A DNA stretch of 64,000 nucleotides, taken from contig JAANBB010000016.1 of NCBI GenBank assembly GCA_014621425.1, positions 62,001 through 126,000 of the forward strand, read 5' to 3'. This DNA comes from Cylindrodendrum hubeiense. Lineage: Eukaryota; Ascomycota; Sordariomycetes; Hypocreales; Nectriaceae. Numbering within the stretch: position 1 is the stretch's first letter; each line of letters starts with the position of its first letter. The notes beneath the pieces were generated by a model, which searched no databases, was not told the origin of the DNA, and worked only from the letters and a program-made list of their open reading frames with translations. Shown piece after piece: positions 34,545 through 45,146 of this stretch. The translations under genes and the position numbers were made by a program.

Positions 34545-36753
34545 CTACCAGTTACAAAACATGAAGTAATGCGTTTTGAACAGATTGTACGCGGTGATCA
34601 GCAACAGGGGCAGAGGATCATACCACGTAAGGCCACCACCCGGTAGTACCCTCCACGTCACGAGGCCAATCATAGAGCCGGAAACACTGAACATCCACAC
34701 GCAGCAGAGGATGCGCATGTCGCGGTACTTGTTGGACTTGTGGGCCTTTGCGTCGCCCGACACAGCCCACGGCTCCGAGATGCTGAATATGCGGTCTTTG
34801 ATGGCTGTCAAGTACGCGAACGACTGAATCGTCATGACATGCTGTACGTTGAAGCTGTATGAGCACCTGGCCCACAACGGGAGGACGAGGAGGTTGTAGA
34901 GGAAGGAGGGCGCGGCGAAGGCCAAGTTCCAGGCTTTGACCCACTGTGGTCGGAGTGCGAGAAGGAGAATACCGGGAAGCGGGTTGATGAAGATGTTGAG
35001 AGACAGAGTGAGGTAGAAGAGGAAGCCTGGAGAGCAGCTGTTGGTGATCTGCTCATGCTTGAACTTCTTGCGGGGGCTCACCTGAAAGGTAACAGATCTT
35101 TTGCATCACCGTCAAGTTGGATTTCCAAAAGTGAGGGAATGTCGACAGAGTCGTGCTCCCTGCGGCCCATCTCATCTGCTGCGAGAAGAATGCCCGTGGG
35201 TTGTCTGGGCAAATGCCTGCGGCCAAGCATAGCGGGATGTACTTGACCTTCCAGCCACGGTCGACGGCGCCGAAGCTGCGACACTCGTTAGCACACACCT
35301 TCAGGGTGGTTGAAGTTGATAGAAATGTCGTACCCTGTGTGCACATCCTCAGAATGCCCGATCTCAGCCGTCCCTCCGACGTCAACCAGTGCGGCGCGTC
35401 GATACATGGCATTGGTGCCGACACAAATGGCTCCACCAAATCTATCTCGGTTCACCTGGATCACGCGGTAGAACAGTTCCTGGGTTTCGGCCGCCCCCTG
35501 CTCTACCCATGTGTGCTCGGGCGTGGTGCGGAACCACTGCGGCGACTGCACGATGGCTATCTTCTCGTCGGCGAGGTGTTCAACAGCGAGCTCCTTGATG
35601 AAGTCTGGGCGGGGGCAGAAGTCGGCATCGAAGATGATGAAGTAGTCGCCTTCGGTGCGTGTAAAGTTCCATCTCAGGTTGCCCGCCTTGCGGAGGTATG
35701 GCCGGTTGTCTCGCACATGATAGTTGAATCCGTACTTTTCGGCCAGCTCGCGCACCGAGTCCAGGGCGCCGTCGTCCATAACGTAGACTCTCAACTTCGA
35801 CGCAGGCCATTCCAGCTTGGCAATGTGCTTATATGTGTTTTCGATAATCTCGAGCGGTTCAAAGCAGCACGGCAGAAAGATGTCAACGGTAGGAGCCGTC
35901 TCTTCCGTAATCGGATAGGCGGCCACCCGTTCTAAATGCTCCTGGTAGTTGTAATTCTTTCCAATGAGTCCGATGCCATAGGATAGGAATAGATACAAGG
36001 TTACAATTCCGGCAAAGAGACTGTACCAGTAAAAGTGAGGCGCTGTGATGGTAAAAAGCCACATACCAGCCCCGAGGGATAAGAATGAGAGGATACCAAA
36101 TAAGAAGAAAGCGAAGCGTCCCATGTAGATGTATTTGAGCTTTTCTTCGTCGTTAGGGCAAATAGGGAGCACGACTTTCGGGTCTTCAAGGGGGCTGTAT
36201 ATATTGCGAAGGGCAATATATCGTCGCCTCCAGAACCCCGGCTTGGCCTTGCAATCGGCCTCAGGGAAGGCTTCAGTCTTCTCGTTGATTATGACATGTC
36301 GTGGCTCAGGGCAAGCTTCGATATCGGCTGGAGACTGGTATTCAACGTTAGCCGGTTCCTTTAGTCTTCAGGGTTAACCTGATTTGTGACTGCATCCCTT
36401 CATCTTAAGCTTACAACGTCAACTTGCTGCCTTGTCAATACCTTATCTCGGACCCCATGACGTGTAGCTGACGGCAAAGGGGCTCGGCGACATGCTGCGA
36501 CAGGAGTGGCGGGTTCGATTTCGGTCGGTTCACGGAGAGTCTGGATGGCATCCTAGGGCAACATTAGAAATCGCAGGAACGATGTTTACCAAACAATCAC
36601 AAATCTTACCTCAAAGCAGTCGGAAGGTGTCGGAGTCGCGATGTCGCCGACATCAGAGTCGAAGGGATTGCCAAATACCCTCGAGCCACTTGCATTCTGG
36701 CTTGGAGGATGGCTGCCAACACTACTATCTTCTGGAAGAATTGGAGTTGCCAT
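34545..36753 (-). CDS. cellulose-synthase-like family 2 glycosyltransferase
   Basis: Five exons: 36753-36610, 36552-36415, 36358-35334, 35275-35082 and 35026-34545, giving 660 aa. The N-terminal ~140 residues are cytosolic, followed by two membrane spans (about 175-225). The GT-A core has all processive GT2 motifs: MDDG near 288-291, the DAD pair at 338-340, GTNAMYRR, ED at 431-432 and Q468-Q-M-R-W472 (QxxRW). A C-terminal membrane bundle follows (FLFYLTLSLNIFINPLPG..., FAYLTAI, WMFSVSGSMIGLVTW). The 58-nt intron at 35333-35276 has a GCTAAC branch site and joins EDVHTG to FGAVDRGW; without it the ED block runs into a stop. Fungal relatives make beta-linked wall or matrix glucans from UDP-sugar at the plasma membrane. 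The exact product cannot be told. The intron 2 donor (36414) is the least certain boundary. Confidence 0.87.
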
Positions 36754-39207
36754 ATTTCGCAACTCAGGGATTGGACCAGCGCCGGTCTGGGAAAGAATGC
36801 GGGCGAGTTGAAGTGACAGGCGGCATAATCAAACCTCTAGCCACGGCTTCGAGAAGACAGAGGGAATGAGAAGAGAAAGAAGGAGCAACGCGCAGCGTGA
36901 GTACCCACTGATTGAACAGGTCACTTATTTTAATGTCTTTCAGTTGTGCTGGTCGCGTGCGACAGGAGGACCGTTTGACTATCTACCACGTAGTATGCAC
37001 GTGGCTGCATCTAGCCACTCGACTGGCGATCAGACCACCAAATGGGAATGTCAAGCGGTAGGGCTAGCTAGCAATGACAATCTCTACGACATTAACAGCG
37101 ACACATTATGAGACGGACGACAAGATCGGCCGAAGCTCTGCCGTGACCGCCATAATAGTCTCAGATATATGACACGGGATCTCTGAAAGTGAGGGGTTTA
37201 GGACACGACGACGAGTGAGATTGGGCACTTGCATGGCAGCCCAAAGCATGGCAGCGACTATCGCGCGGTCAATCAAAACAAATGTTTCCAGCTGTGAAGA
37301 GGGCTGAAGTTCTGGGGCAACATCTATCTCACTGCCTATATGTCCTGACAAGGGCAATGCTGCTCCCTCTCGAAGAGCTTTGGCCTTCTCAAACTGGTAA
37401 TCACTCGACGTGGTGAGATCTGGACCAATGAAAAGGTCTAGATTTTTAATCACGCGCCCTGCATGTAAATACTTGGAGTGAGACAGGACTCAGCTCACAC
37501 CATCTCGTGTCCCGCAGCGATTAGCACAGGTCCTACCCGGGGTATCCAACTTTGCCCAGGTAAAACGGCACTAGAGCTCATTCCATTTTAATATATAGAT
37601 GCCAAGTCTGAGTAGGTAGTTTGGCAACACCAAACGATGCTTCATGAGATCACGATCAGGTACAGATTCGAGCTGGTCAGACTTCTTAAATTCAGTTTAG
37701 AACATGGTTCAGGTTTTTTGTTTCACCATAGATGACTCCCAGATAGCGGTTCCTCCTGTGGGTGATTTGTTCCCTTACCTTACCCAGCTAATATATATCA
37801 TCGAAGAGCAGACACCTGCCACGGCAATGCCACGTGTGGGCCCATGAAGCCCACAAGGAAGTTTGCAATGCATCATTTAAATGGCCATGAACATTTCCAA
37901 GCGTGACTGATAAATCTTATCTCGCCATTTCAGATGATAGATTCTCAATTACACCGTCGATTAAACGTCAAGGACGTATTTCTGGTGATCTTGAATGGTC
38001 AGGCTGTCGTCTGATTGTATTCTGCTCAAATCGTCATCATTTCTATCTCTACCGCACGTGATAAAACACCAACGCTCGGGCAAGCCCGTACCAGAAACAG
38101 TGTCGAATTACTAATCAACCAAGTGAATTCCAATTTGGGCGTTAAATTTTCAAACAGCAGCTTGCGCTGTACAAACGCCTCTTATTTCGGACACATGGTT
38201 GGATCCGTAATTGCCCTAGTCGGACGCCCTTTTTGCACTCCAAGATTTGACTTTATGGCACCAATAGCACTCGAGAAGAAGCTGCAAATGTGGCTGGGAA
38301 GAAACTTCTACCACGTCAGCATTGATGGATGTGCTCACCAACCATGGTACACTTCAGAAGCTGCTCGAGTTCCGCTGCGGAAATTAGGCAGGGGCCTTCC
38401 AAACACACCTTTTCGTGATCGCGAATCCGCGGATTACTCAAAGGTCGGAAATGAAGGCTGTTGTTAACCGAATTTCAAATGCCGAATGGAGCGCAGTTTT
38501 GAGAAAGCCGACACTCAACCACCGTCAGGCATGAAGGACATCGCTAGCCATTATTATGTGATGGGAGATCTGCTCTCTGTCAGAACAGAAGGAGTGGCAA
38601 TATTCTGTTGGCCAAGATACTTGATTGTGCTTGGAATTATTTGTGAGTTGGATGTTGTGGAGTAGAGTAAGTTACCAGCATCACGCTGCCTATTCTCGTC
38701 TATTATTCCATGGTTACTTTACTGCCCATGGACTGAATACAACATCAAGACCTGCATGTGACGTAATCATGTCAATAGACACGCTCGTAGTCTCGTAGTA
38801 TTGATATGTTGGTAGCTGTTAAAACACAATCACATGAATATGTATAGCTGTATACTGCACCAATTGTACCTACGTCAATCCCAACAGGCTCACCGCCATG
38901 TATAGCTATTGTTCCTTCATGACTCCAACACTTCACGGACTCAAATGTAGCTGAAGATGATATAATTAATACGGAAGAAATACTAAGCAATCCATTCCCT
39001 CACTCAGATTATTCAGTCACATCTGCTATTCAAAAGCTCGCCACCGTGGTTAAGAGGCTCGCCGAATGCTGAAGGATGCCAAATTCTTGCCTGACAATGC
39101 AAATGCTCAACTGCGTATAATGCACAGAGCCCCATTGTAATACAAACTTAGGATTCGTGCATTATAGTATCTATAAAAATTATAGTATCTATAGAAATAA
39201 TGCGTTT
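36754..39207. other. gene-poor stretch
   Basis: The left end is the GT2 promoter. A minus-strand frame (stop at 37106, open to about 37490) and a plus-strand frame (38015-38467) are the longest, and neither has a recognisable domain. The first could be the tail of a decayed gene. Near 39157-39200 a short TATAGTATCTATA(A/G)AAAT direct repeat occurs. Confidence 0.4.
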
Positions 39208-40005
39208 CTATCTGCGGATGTGGCAGGTACTATCGCAATACCCATTCCGACAACATCGCCCACTGAACTTAGTGTTCGATTCACAGCAGACATAGCCATC
39301 TACCCCCCCTTTACTCGCCTTGTAGCACTTATCAGGGTTCACGCGACACCCTTCGCCGACTCCAGTTGCACAAAAACATCTCTGAATCCCTTTACTGTCT
39401 GGGAATCCAAGACGTCCAGGAGAGCAACACGAGAGACCTTTCGGAAGCTCTCCGCACCCTGCACAGGGCACTGCAGCACACTTGCCGTTACTGCAATACA
39501 AATCCCGCCCCGACGGCGACTTTGATGAACATCCCGCAAGACAGTCGCATTTCTCATCATTGTCAACACGACCACGGCAGAATCCATCAACACACTCAGC
39601 CTGGCCTAGAACATAATCGTATTCATTTTTCGAAAGCTTTTCGCATTGTTGCCTTTCTTCACCACGAAAAGCATTGATAACTTTGTCAAATCTATCCTTT
39701 CCTTTTTCATGGTGGACAAAAGGTTTAACATCCTTTAAGCAGCGATCGACGTCGGATATATGCTTATTGTTATTTGGGCATTGATCTCTGTTGGGCACAG
39801 GGCAGTCTGCCCGGGTTTTGCAGGGCGAGCCAACAGTGATGCATAAATCCCTCGGGAGGTTTGCAGGTTCAAGCACACTTCTCAAAGCTCGAACTTCTGG
39901 TTTGCCAGAGGGAACCGGACAATTTGATGGGTAAAGAGGTGGTCGGACTTTCTGAGCCTGACTGAGGCTGATGAAGACAGTAATAAGAGATAGAATTTGA
40001 ACCAT
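39208..40005 (-). CDS. secreted cysteine-rich protein (28 Cys)
   Basis: A single exon of 265 codons with a signal peptide (MVQILSLITVFISLSQA). The mature chain has 28 cysteines, spaced in repeated C-x4/5-C and adjacent CC units (GSPCKTRADCPV; CDCLAGCSS; YCSNGKCAAVPCAGCGELPKGLSCC; RCCRNGYCDSTC). There are no membrane segments. A lysine/aspartate-rich helical stretch without cysteines sits around residues 90-120, between two Cys-rich halves. It resembles a disulphide-rich extracellular protein of effector type, but I do not recognise the family and propose no activity. The nearest supported neighbour upstream is the GT2 gene. A TATATACT box lies near 40105, about 100 bp upstream of the start. 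Confidence 0.75.
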   Translation of the reverse strand: MVQILSLITVFISLSQAQKVRPPLYPSNCPVPSGKPEVRALRSVLEPANLPRDLCITVGSPCKTRADCPVPNRDQCPNNNKHISDVDRCLKDVKPFVHHEKGKDRFDKVINAFRGEERQQCEKLSKNEYDYVLGQAECVDGFCRGRVDNDEKCDCLAGCSSKSPSGRDLYCSNGKCAAVPCAGCGELPKGLSCCSPGRLGFPDSKGIQRCFCATGVGEGCRVNPDKCYKASKGGVDGYVCCESNTKFSGRCCRNGYCDSTCHIRR

Positions 40006-40220
40006 CGTGAAGGAGTCTGCAAGAGCGAATATAGATGGTGATAGTTGTTTTCTTGTTAGATTTGCTTGATTTCTACCGAAAAGAAAAGTAGGAGGTGAGC
40101 ATTATATACTATTTACAGCCTCAAATTAAAACACCAGGTATGCAACTAGCAGACGCCAATTACCACATTCAAGCCCTATTACATCTCTTGCTGTGATGCT
40201 TCTAGTACACTGGTTAGTAG

Positions 40221-40316
40221 TGTGCTCAATGATGTTCTCGGTGGTGCTCTCGGTGACCTGCTCGGTGGTGCTCTCGGCGATGCTCTCGGCGGTACTCTTG
40301 ATAGTGCTTTGTCGTG
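40221..40316. repeat. 12-bp minisatellite, about 8 diverged copies
   Basis: Units of the form TGCTCTCGGTGG repeat with a 12-bp period (40233, 40245, 40257, 40269 and 40281), with weaker copies on both sides. The plus frame through it reads a Gly/Leu/Ala pattern of the type L-G-G-A-L-G-D and ends at a stop near 40320. The frame is open from a TAG at about 40149 and has no ATG before the repeat. Confidence 0.75.
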
Positions 40317-40469
40317 ATTATCACTCTTAAGCCAACCCACCCGTTAACCGATTAGAGGCTTGGTCGCCCACTTCACCTGTAGCTGCATTAACCACAATAC
40401 ATCTATGGTCCATGGCTACACACGTTTCCTCCTTGACTACGTTCTGTTCAACAATTCGATCTCTCAGAA

Positions 40470-40741
40470 TAGACCCAAATAGTCACTGGGTTAGAGTGAT
40501 GAAGTCTGGGAAAGATCGAGATGCCATCGCAAAACGCGATAACGCTCTTTGTTTCGAGATGGAGGGCGCCGACGTGTGGGAGACGTTCCCTCGTTGTATA
40601 GTGATCAAGGGTGCTTGTGATTATGTAGACAGTCACAAGACAAAGGTGTCACAGCAAAATGCAGCGGCAACAGCGGCAGCATGCACAAAGGCCGTTTTTG
40701 GCGATTGGAGAACGGCAGAACATGGAGATACCACCATCTAA
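40470..40741 (+). pseudogene. fragment of a nucleoside-phosphorylase-superfamily (PNP_UDP) domain
   Basis: The plus frame encodes the C-terminal end of the phosphorylase-like domain used as the N-terminal effector in many fungal NLR-type proteins: RVMKSGKDRDAIAKRDNALC, then FEMEGADVWETFP (nucleobase-binding FEMEGA), IVIKGACDYVDSHK and AAATAAACTKAVF. The rest of the domain and any NB-ARC/NACHT and repeat regions are missing, and the preceding codons do not match. It ends at 40741. It reads as a relic, or as the last part of a gene whose front was lost. Confidence 0.7.
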
Positions 40742-40960
40742 ATGGCACAATGAGGACACCGAGTTCCGGACACTACCGCTGTCGACGTCGTGGCTGCTCA
40801 TAGGGATGGTCATGTGACACTATCCTAATATGTGACGAGACCTAACGAGTGGAAGCTCCTAAGTCCCGAATATTACACGAACCGAGACACTCAGGCGAAG
40901 CGGATTTAGAGCTCTTTGAATGATGAAGATAGGCCGATAGACACTATTCAGACGCTAACG

Positions 40961-42227
40961 CTAATCTTTTAACCCATTATACTCGTGAAATGAGGTTCTA
41001 GTCACCTCAACTCGCTTCGAAATCCTCCCTTGATTAACAGGATGACTATCTAGATCGCTGTCAGGATCGCTGTCTCTCAACGACTCGGCGACAATGTGCC
41101 TCTCGTCGCTCTTTCTCCCTGTGCCTGGTTCAGGACCACTGACAGAAACAAGCTGCTCGTTCTTTGTGGCACCTCTCCATAAGCCAGGGTGTGACGCTGA
41201 CGCTGAGACATTGGAAAGGTTGTAGCCTTTAGAATTGACATGGGTATTGTACGCAGAGCTTTTCTTGGTGAAGCCAAATATTTGCGGGAACAGTTTGCTC
41301 ATCGGGCGTTTGAGAACTGGCAGGCAGGCGGCAATGATGCCCAGGTTCGCTTCAATAAGTGTCCACATTCCACGTTCGATGAAGTTGTAAGTACTGTCTT
41401 CTTTGTTCTTGAGCGAGTTCTGGACCGAGGTTGTTCGAAGGATCGAGGTTACTGTGACACTGTGTGCGAGAGAAATTAGTTCGGGCTTCGTTCAGGCGTT
41501 TGGCAAACTTACAATCCTCCAAGAAGAAAAACAGAGCACAGCAGCAGCCTCTCTCGCATGCCCATTTGCAGGGCCATAATGGATGGGAGAGGGAGCAAGA
41601 GCACCATGACGTCTGTGAGGATGTTCATGACAGCGTAGGCGATCCAGAATTTGCTGGAATCGATGCACTTGGCTTCAACTGCTTTATTCCAAGCTCCCTC
41701 GATAGGAACGCACTGCCAAATGGTGGCACCAACCCCACCGATGCTCCATGCGACAATGATGGCCATAGCCACGAAGCAGGCCTTGCGGAAAGTCGCGGAG
41801 ACGAAAAGTCGAAGGTAGAGAAGTATGGCAGCTATCTTGTTGAGGCAGACAGTGACTTTGTATGGGGTCTGGGCGATAAAGAACAACTTCAGGGCTGACC
41901 GAAGCTCCGGCTTAGTGAGGTCTGCTTTGTGCATACCGTAGCCATTCTGAATCGCAAGCTGCATGCAAACTGAAACTATGATTGAACAAATCCGTACTGA
42001 TGTTAACAGAGATGATGCCGGGGAATCGACGAAGAGAACAGGCTCACCAGAGACAGAACAACCGCAGCGTCTTCCCAGCCGAGCTTGTGCATCGAGTACC
42101 GAGTCGTGCACCGAAACACGACAAACAAGCCGGCGACGATGATCATGACCAAAGACGTGATGTACAGCTTCCATCCCTGGTTATCGACCCCGTCGGTGGG
42201 GAATCCCATTCCTTTGTCGCCGATCAT
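40961..42227 (-). CDS. PTH11-like rhodopsin-fold integral membrane protein
   Basis: Three exons in the frame-preserving model: 42227-42048, 41958-41513 and 41459-40961, giving 374 aa. Features of the fungal rhodopsin-domain family: RCTTRYSMHKLGWEDAAVVLSL in exon 1; FIAQTPYKVTVCLNKIAAILLYLRLF, WQCVPIEGAWN and KFWIAYAVMNILTDVMVLLLPLP in exon 2; TSILRTTSVQNSLKNKEDSTYNFIERGMWTLIEANLGIIAACLP in exon 3. The tail is polar and Ser/Asp-rich. Splicing of the first intron is doubtful. The canonical 51-nt intron (42047-41997) keeps a good second membrane helix (ICSIIVSVCMQLAIQ) but breaks frame. The 89-nt version keeps frame but shortens that helix. These seven-helix plasma-membrane proteins are mostly orphan receptors or sensors. 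Confidence 0.8.
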
Positions 42228-42530
42228 CGTGGCTCAAGTTGGCAGAGGACGCTTCATCAGAGTCAAATCGAATTCAGAGCACCCGGTTACTGCGGAACCG
42301 TCGGAGCCGACTAGTATTTATTGAAGGCCCTTCAACGGCACTTGGCCTCTGCCACAGCCATGCATGGTTCGTATGCAGGGAGAAAATAACCTTACAGAGA
42401 ACGTTTGAAGCCGGGGTGCGTGATTAACAGCCCCGGCGACACGGCCCAATCAGACCCCCGGCCGCCTGTCCACTCCTTCGTTCGCCGACATAAGGTGATC
42501 GGGCATCTACCGTCGGTCTTCCCCTAATGT

Positions 42531-42593
42531 GGGTTGACAGAAGCATGGGTTGACAGCAGCATGGATTGTGGTGGATTGTGGTGGATTGTTGTG
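42531..42593. repeat. adjacent 16-bp x2 and 10-bp x3 tandem repeats
   Basis: GGGTTGACAGAAGCAT is repeated at 42531 and 42547 with one change. It is followed by three GGATTGT(G/T)GT units starting at 42563. Confidence 0.85.
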
Positions 42594-42610
42594 GGATGGT
42601 GATCAGGTCA

Positions 42611-42648
42611 GAGCACGTCGTCTCCCGAGCACGTCGTCTCCCGAGCAC
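42611..42648. repeat. 16-bp tandem repeat, 2.4 copies
   Basis: GAGCACGTCGTCTCCC occurs at 42611 and 42627 without change, followed by the first six bases of a third copy. Confidence 0.9.
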
Positions 42649-43124
42649 TAAACCTTGAAATGACAACCTGCCAGCGAACGTACGATCAGAAAGAAGCAAT
42701 AATCGGCGAATTTCTTCCAGAAAGGACGGGGTAACGCAACGCTTGAAAATAAGATTCGCGCCGTCTAACGTGGAGAGAACAATAATGCGCCGTCCGCGTA
42801 TTTAGCTCTAAAAGGTAGTTTTAAGCATTGTCATCCATTGGTCATGGATTCGGTTCCTGGCAAGTTCCCGGCAGGCCCCCCCCAGTCGGCCGAGCATTCC
42901 GACGGACCCGGAGATTGGCTACCGGACGTGGCAGAAGAAAGCCCTCGCTTCAGCGTAACCTGTCTTGGCTCATGCGGGAATGCGGCGGGAGCCCTCGCGT
43001 AGCGGAACGCTTTGCCTCGCCTGGAGCTACGTCCGTGCCTCTGGGCGGAGGCCTACGCTATGGGGATTGTGTCTCTCAGTTGCCACGCTGCTCGACGTAG
43101 CATTCCCAACGCCAAGTGAATGAT

Positions 43125-43179
43125 CCCAGAAGGCCCCCAGAGGAATCCCAGAAGACCCCCAGAAGAACCCCAGAAGACC
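43125..43179. repeat. 11-bp tandem repeat, five copies
   Basis: CCCAGAAGACC-like units start at 43125, 43136, 43147, 43158 and 43169. The block lies about 165 bp upstream of the carboxylesterase start codon. Confidence 0.88.
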
Positions 43180-43344
43180 CAACGAACCGGTCTCCACGTC
43201 CATGGGGCCGGAAATGAGCACTGATCACGCGTATCCACACCCTCATCCTCAAAATGCCCAAGGCGTCTCCTTGCCGTGCTCTTAACTGAGGCGAGACACC
43301 GGCTATTCTTCTCACATTCCGTGTCCAGTAGTTGCGCAGCTACG

Positions 43345-44957
43345 ATGTACCTGGTAAACCTTACGACCTTCGCCCTCTGGGCCGGCCTTGTGGTTGCATC
43401 GCCGCTGCGATGTAACACGGCCAAGTACACCACGGTCGATACATCCAGCGGGCCCATCACCGGGCATCTGGCCAACAACTCCGCCTGCGTCGTCGAGTAT
43501 CTGGGCATTCCCTATGCGAAGCCTCCGGTCGGCGATCTGCGCTTTGCGCCGCCCCAGAGGTTCGTCTCGACAAAGCCATACGAGGCGAAGAACTTTGGAT
43601 ACGACTGTCCATTGTCTCCCAGCAAGGCCGTCGCCTATCCGGGCAAGACGGATCAGGCTCAGAGTATCATCTCGTACTTTGCCAGTGCCGCGGGCACTAC
43701 CCAGAGCGAGGACTGCCTGACTCTGAACATTTGGTCTAAGGCCACCTCCAACTCCGCCAAGGCCAACAAGCCGGTCCTGATCTTCTTCTACGGCGGACGT
43801 AAGTTTAGAAATCCTTATTGGTGGGATTCTACTGACAAATAATAGGGTTCGCCATCGGAAACACCAACAGCCCTTTCTATAGTGGCAAGTACTTTGCCGA
43901 TGCCGAGGACGTTGTTGTCGTCACCGTCAACTACCGAATCAACATCTTCGGCTTCCCGGGCGCACCTGGAGAGACTGCCAACGCTGGTCTCCGTGACCAA
44001 AGAGCTGCTGTGGAGTGGGTTCGAGACAACATCTGGCGCTTTGGTGGCAACCCTGGCAAGATTACCATTTCCGGCCAGTCTTCTGGAGGTGTTGCCGTCG
44101 ACTACTGGGCGTACGCCTACAAGAAGGACCCCATTGTCAATGGTATCATCGCTCCTTCGGGCGATGCCTTCAGCTTCCCCGTGAACACTGCCGCTGTCCA
44201 GGAGAAGAACTGGAACTCGGCTGTCTCTGCCGTCAACTGCACCGCTGCCTCCGATGTCATGGCCTGCATGCGCAAGGCCAACTGGGAGGATATCAAGACT
44301 GCAGCTGCAGCTATCAAGCCTGCCAGCAGTTCCAGTGTTCTTCGATCCATTCCTCCCTTCTACCCCAAGCCCGACAACGAGACTGTCTTCTCAGACTATG
44401 TCAGCCTCACCAAGGCTGGCAAGTTCGCCAAGATCCCCATTCTCTTCGGCCACAACCACAACGAAGATGGCTACTACCGCATCCCTGCCTATGGAAACAG
44501 AGTGGTGCCCACCGATGACCAGGTGAAGTCTTTCTTGCTTGAGTCCTTCACCTGCCCCGTCTCCTACCAGGTCAATGCCCGTCGTCAGCATGATGTTCCT
44601 GCCTGGGCGTATCGCTACATGGCTGATTGGGACAACACTCGATTGTTCCCTACCAGCGGTGCTTACCATGGTGTGGATCTACACATGATCTTTGGCGCGT
44701 CCGAGGACGTCAGTGGTATTGCTCCTTCCGCTGGCCAAAAGAAGCTCACCAAGATCATGCAACATGCTTGGTATTCTTTCGTCGACAACCCAACTTCCGG
44801 CTTGTCAGACCTCGGCTGGCCTCAGTTTAACACCCGCCAGAAATCCCTTGTTCTGCTGGGTAATAACACGCAGCCTAGAGTGGATTTTGTGAAGCCTTCA
44901 GTGTATGATGCACCTTGCTCAACAGTTACCATGGGCGCGCTGGGAACATCTACTTAG
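43345..44957 (+). CDS. secreted type-B carboxylesterase/lipase
   Basis: Two exons, 43345-43798 and 43846-44957 (47-nt intron, GTAAGT...ATAG), giving 521 aa. It starts with a signal peptide (MYLVNLTTFALWAGLVVASP). Family motifs: YLGIPYAKPPVGDLRFAPPQ near residues 50-70, EDCLTLNIW, the FFYGGRF oxyanion loop formed across the intron, and the nucleophile elbow G228-Q-S230-S-G232 (GQSSGG, where most family members have GESAGG). AYHGVDLHMIFG carries the likely catalytic His. The chain is somewhat shorter than many fungal lipases of this class. It should hydrolyse ester bonds outside the cell; the substrate is not predictable. Confidence 0.9.
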
Positions 44958-45146
44958 AGTAGACTGTGACAGTGACCGAGTCCTTGGATAGGCATCGTAA
45001 TATGGGCTCCCAACTTAAATATTTAAAGATTAATTGGCCCGCAAAAATGCTCATTTATGTTCCAAAAACTAGTGACAGATATTTTACACATGTATTAATA
45101 TTACAAACCCAGACCTTGCCTCGCACAGATGAATTCTCCCAACGCC

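Larger units (their letters stand above)
42228..43344. other. divergent promoter region with three minisatellites
   Basis: Lies between the start codons of the minus-strand PTH11-like gene and the plus-strand carboxylesterase. No gene is supported. Short tandem repeats are listed separately. Confidence 0.6.

Noticed and set aside
35153..35935. 260-codon plus-strand open frame
   Set aside because: Antisense to the GT2 catalytic exon, whose motifs (DAD, ED, QxxRW) show the minus strand is coding.
37106..37490. Minus-strand open frame of about 125 codons
   Set aside because: Could be a decayed gene tail, but no motif is recognised and no start or splice partner is seen.
42828..43100. 90-codon plus-strand open frame upstream of the carboxylesterase
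   Set aside because: Arg/Gly-rich composition of GC-rich promoter DNA, no known similarity.
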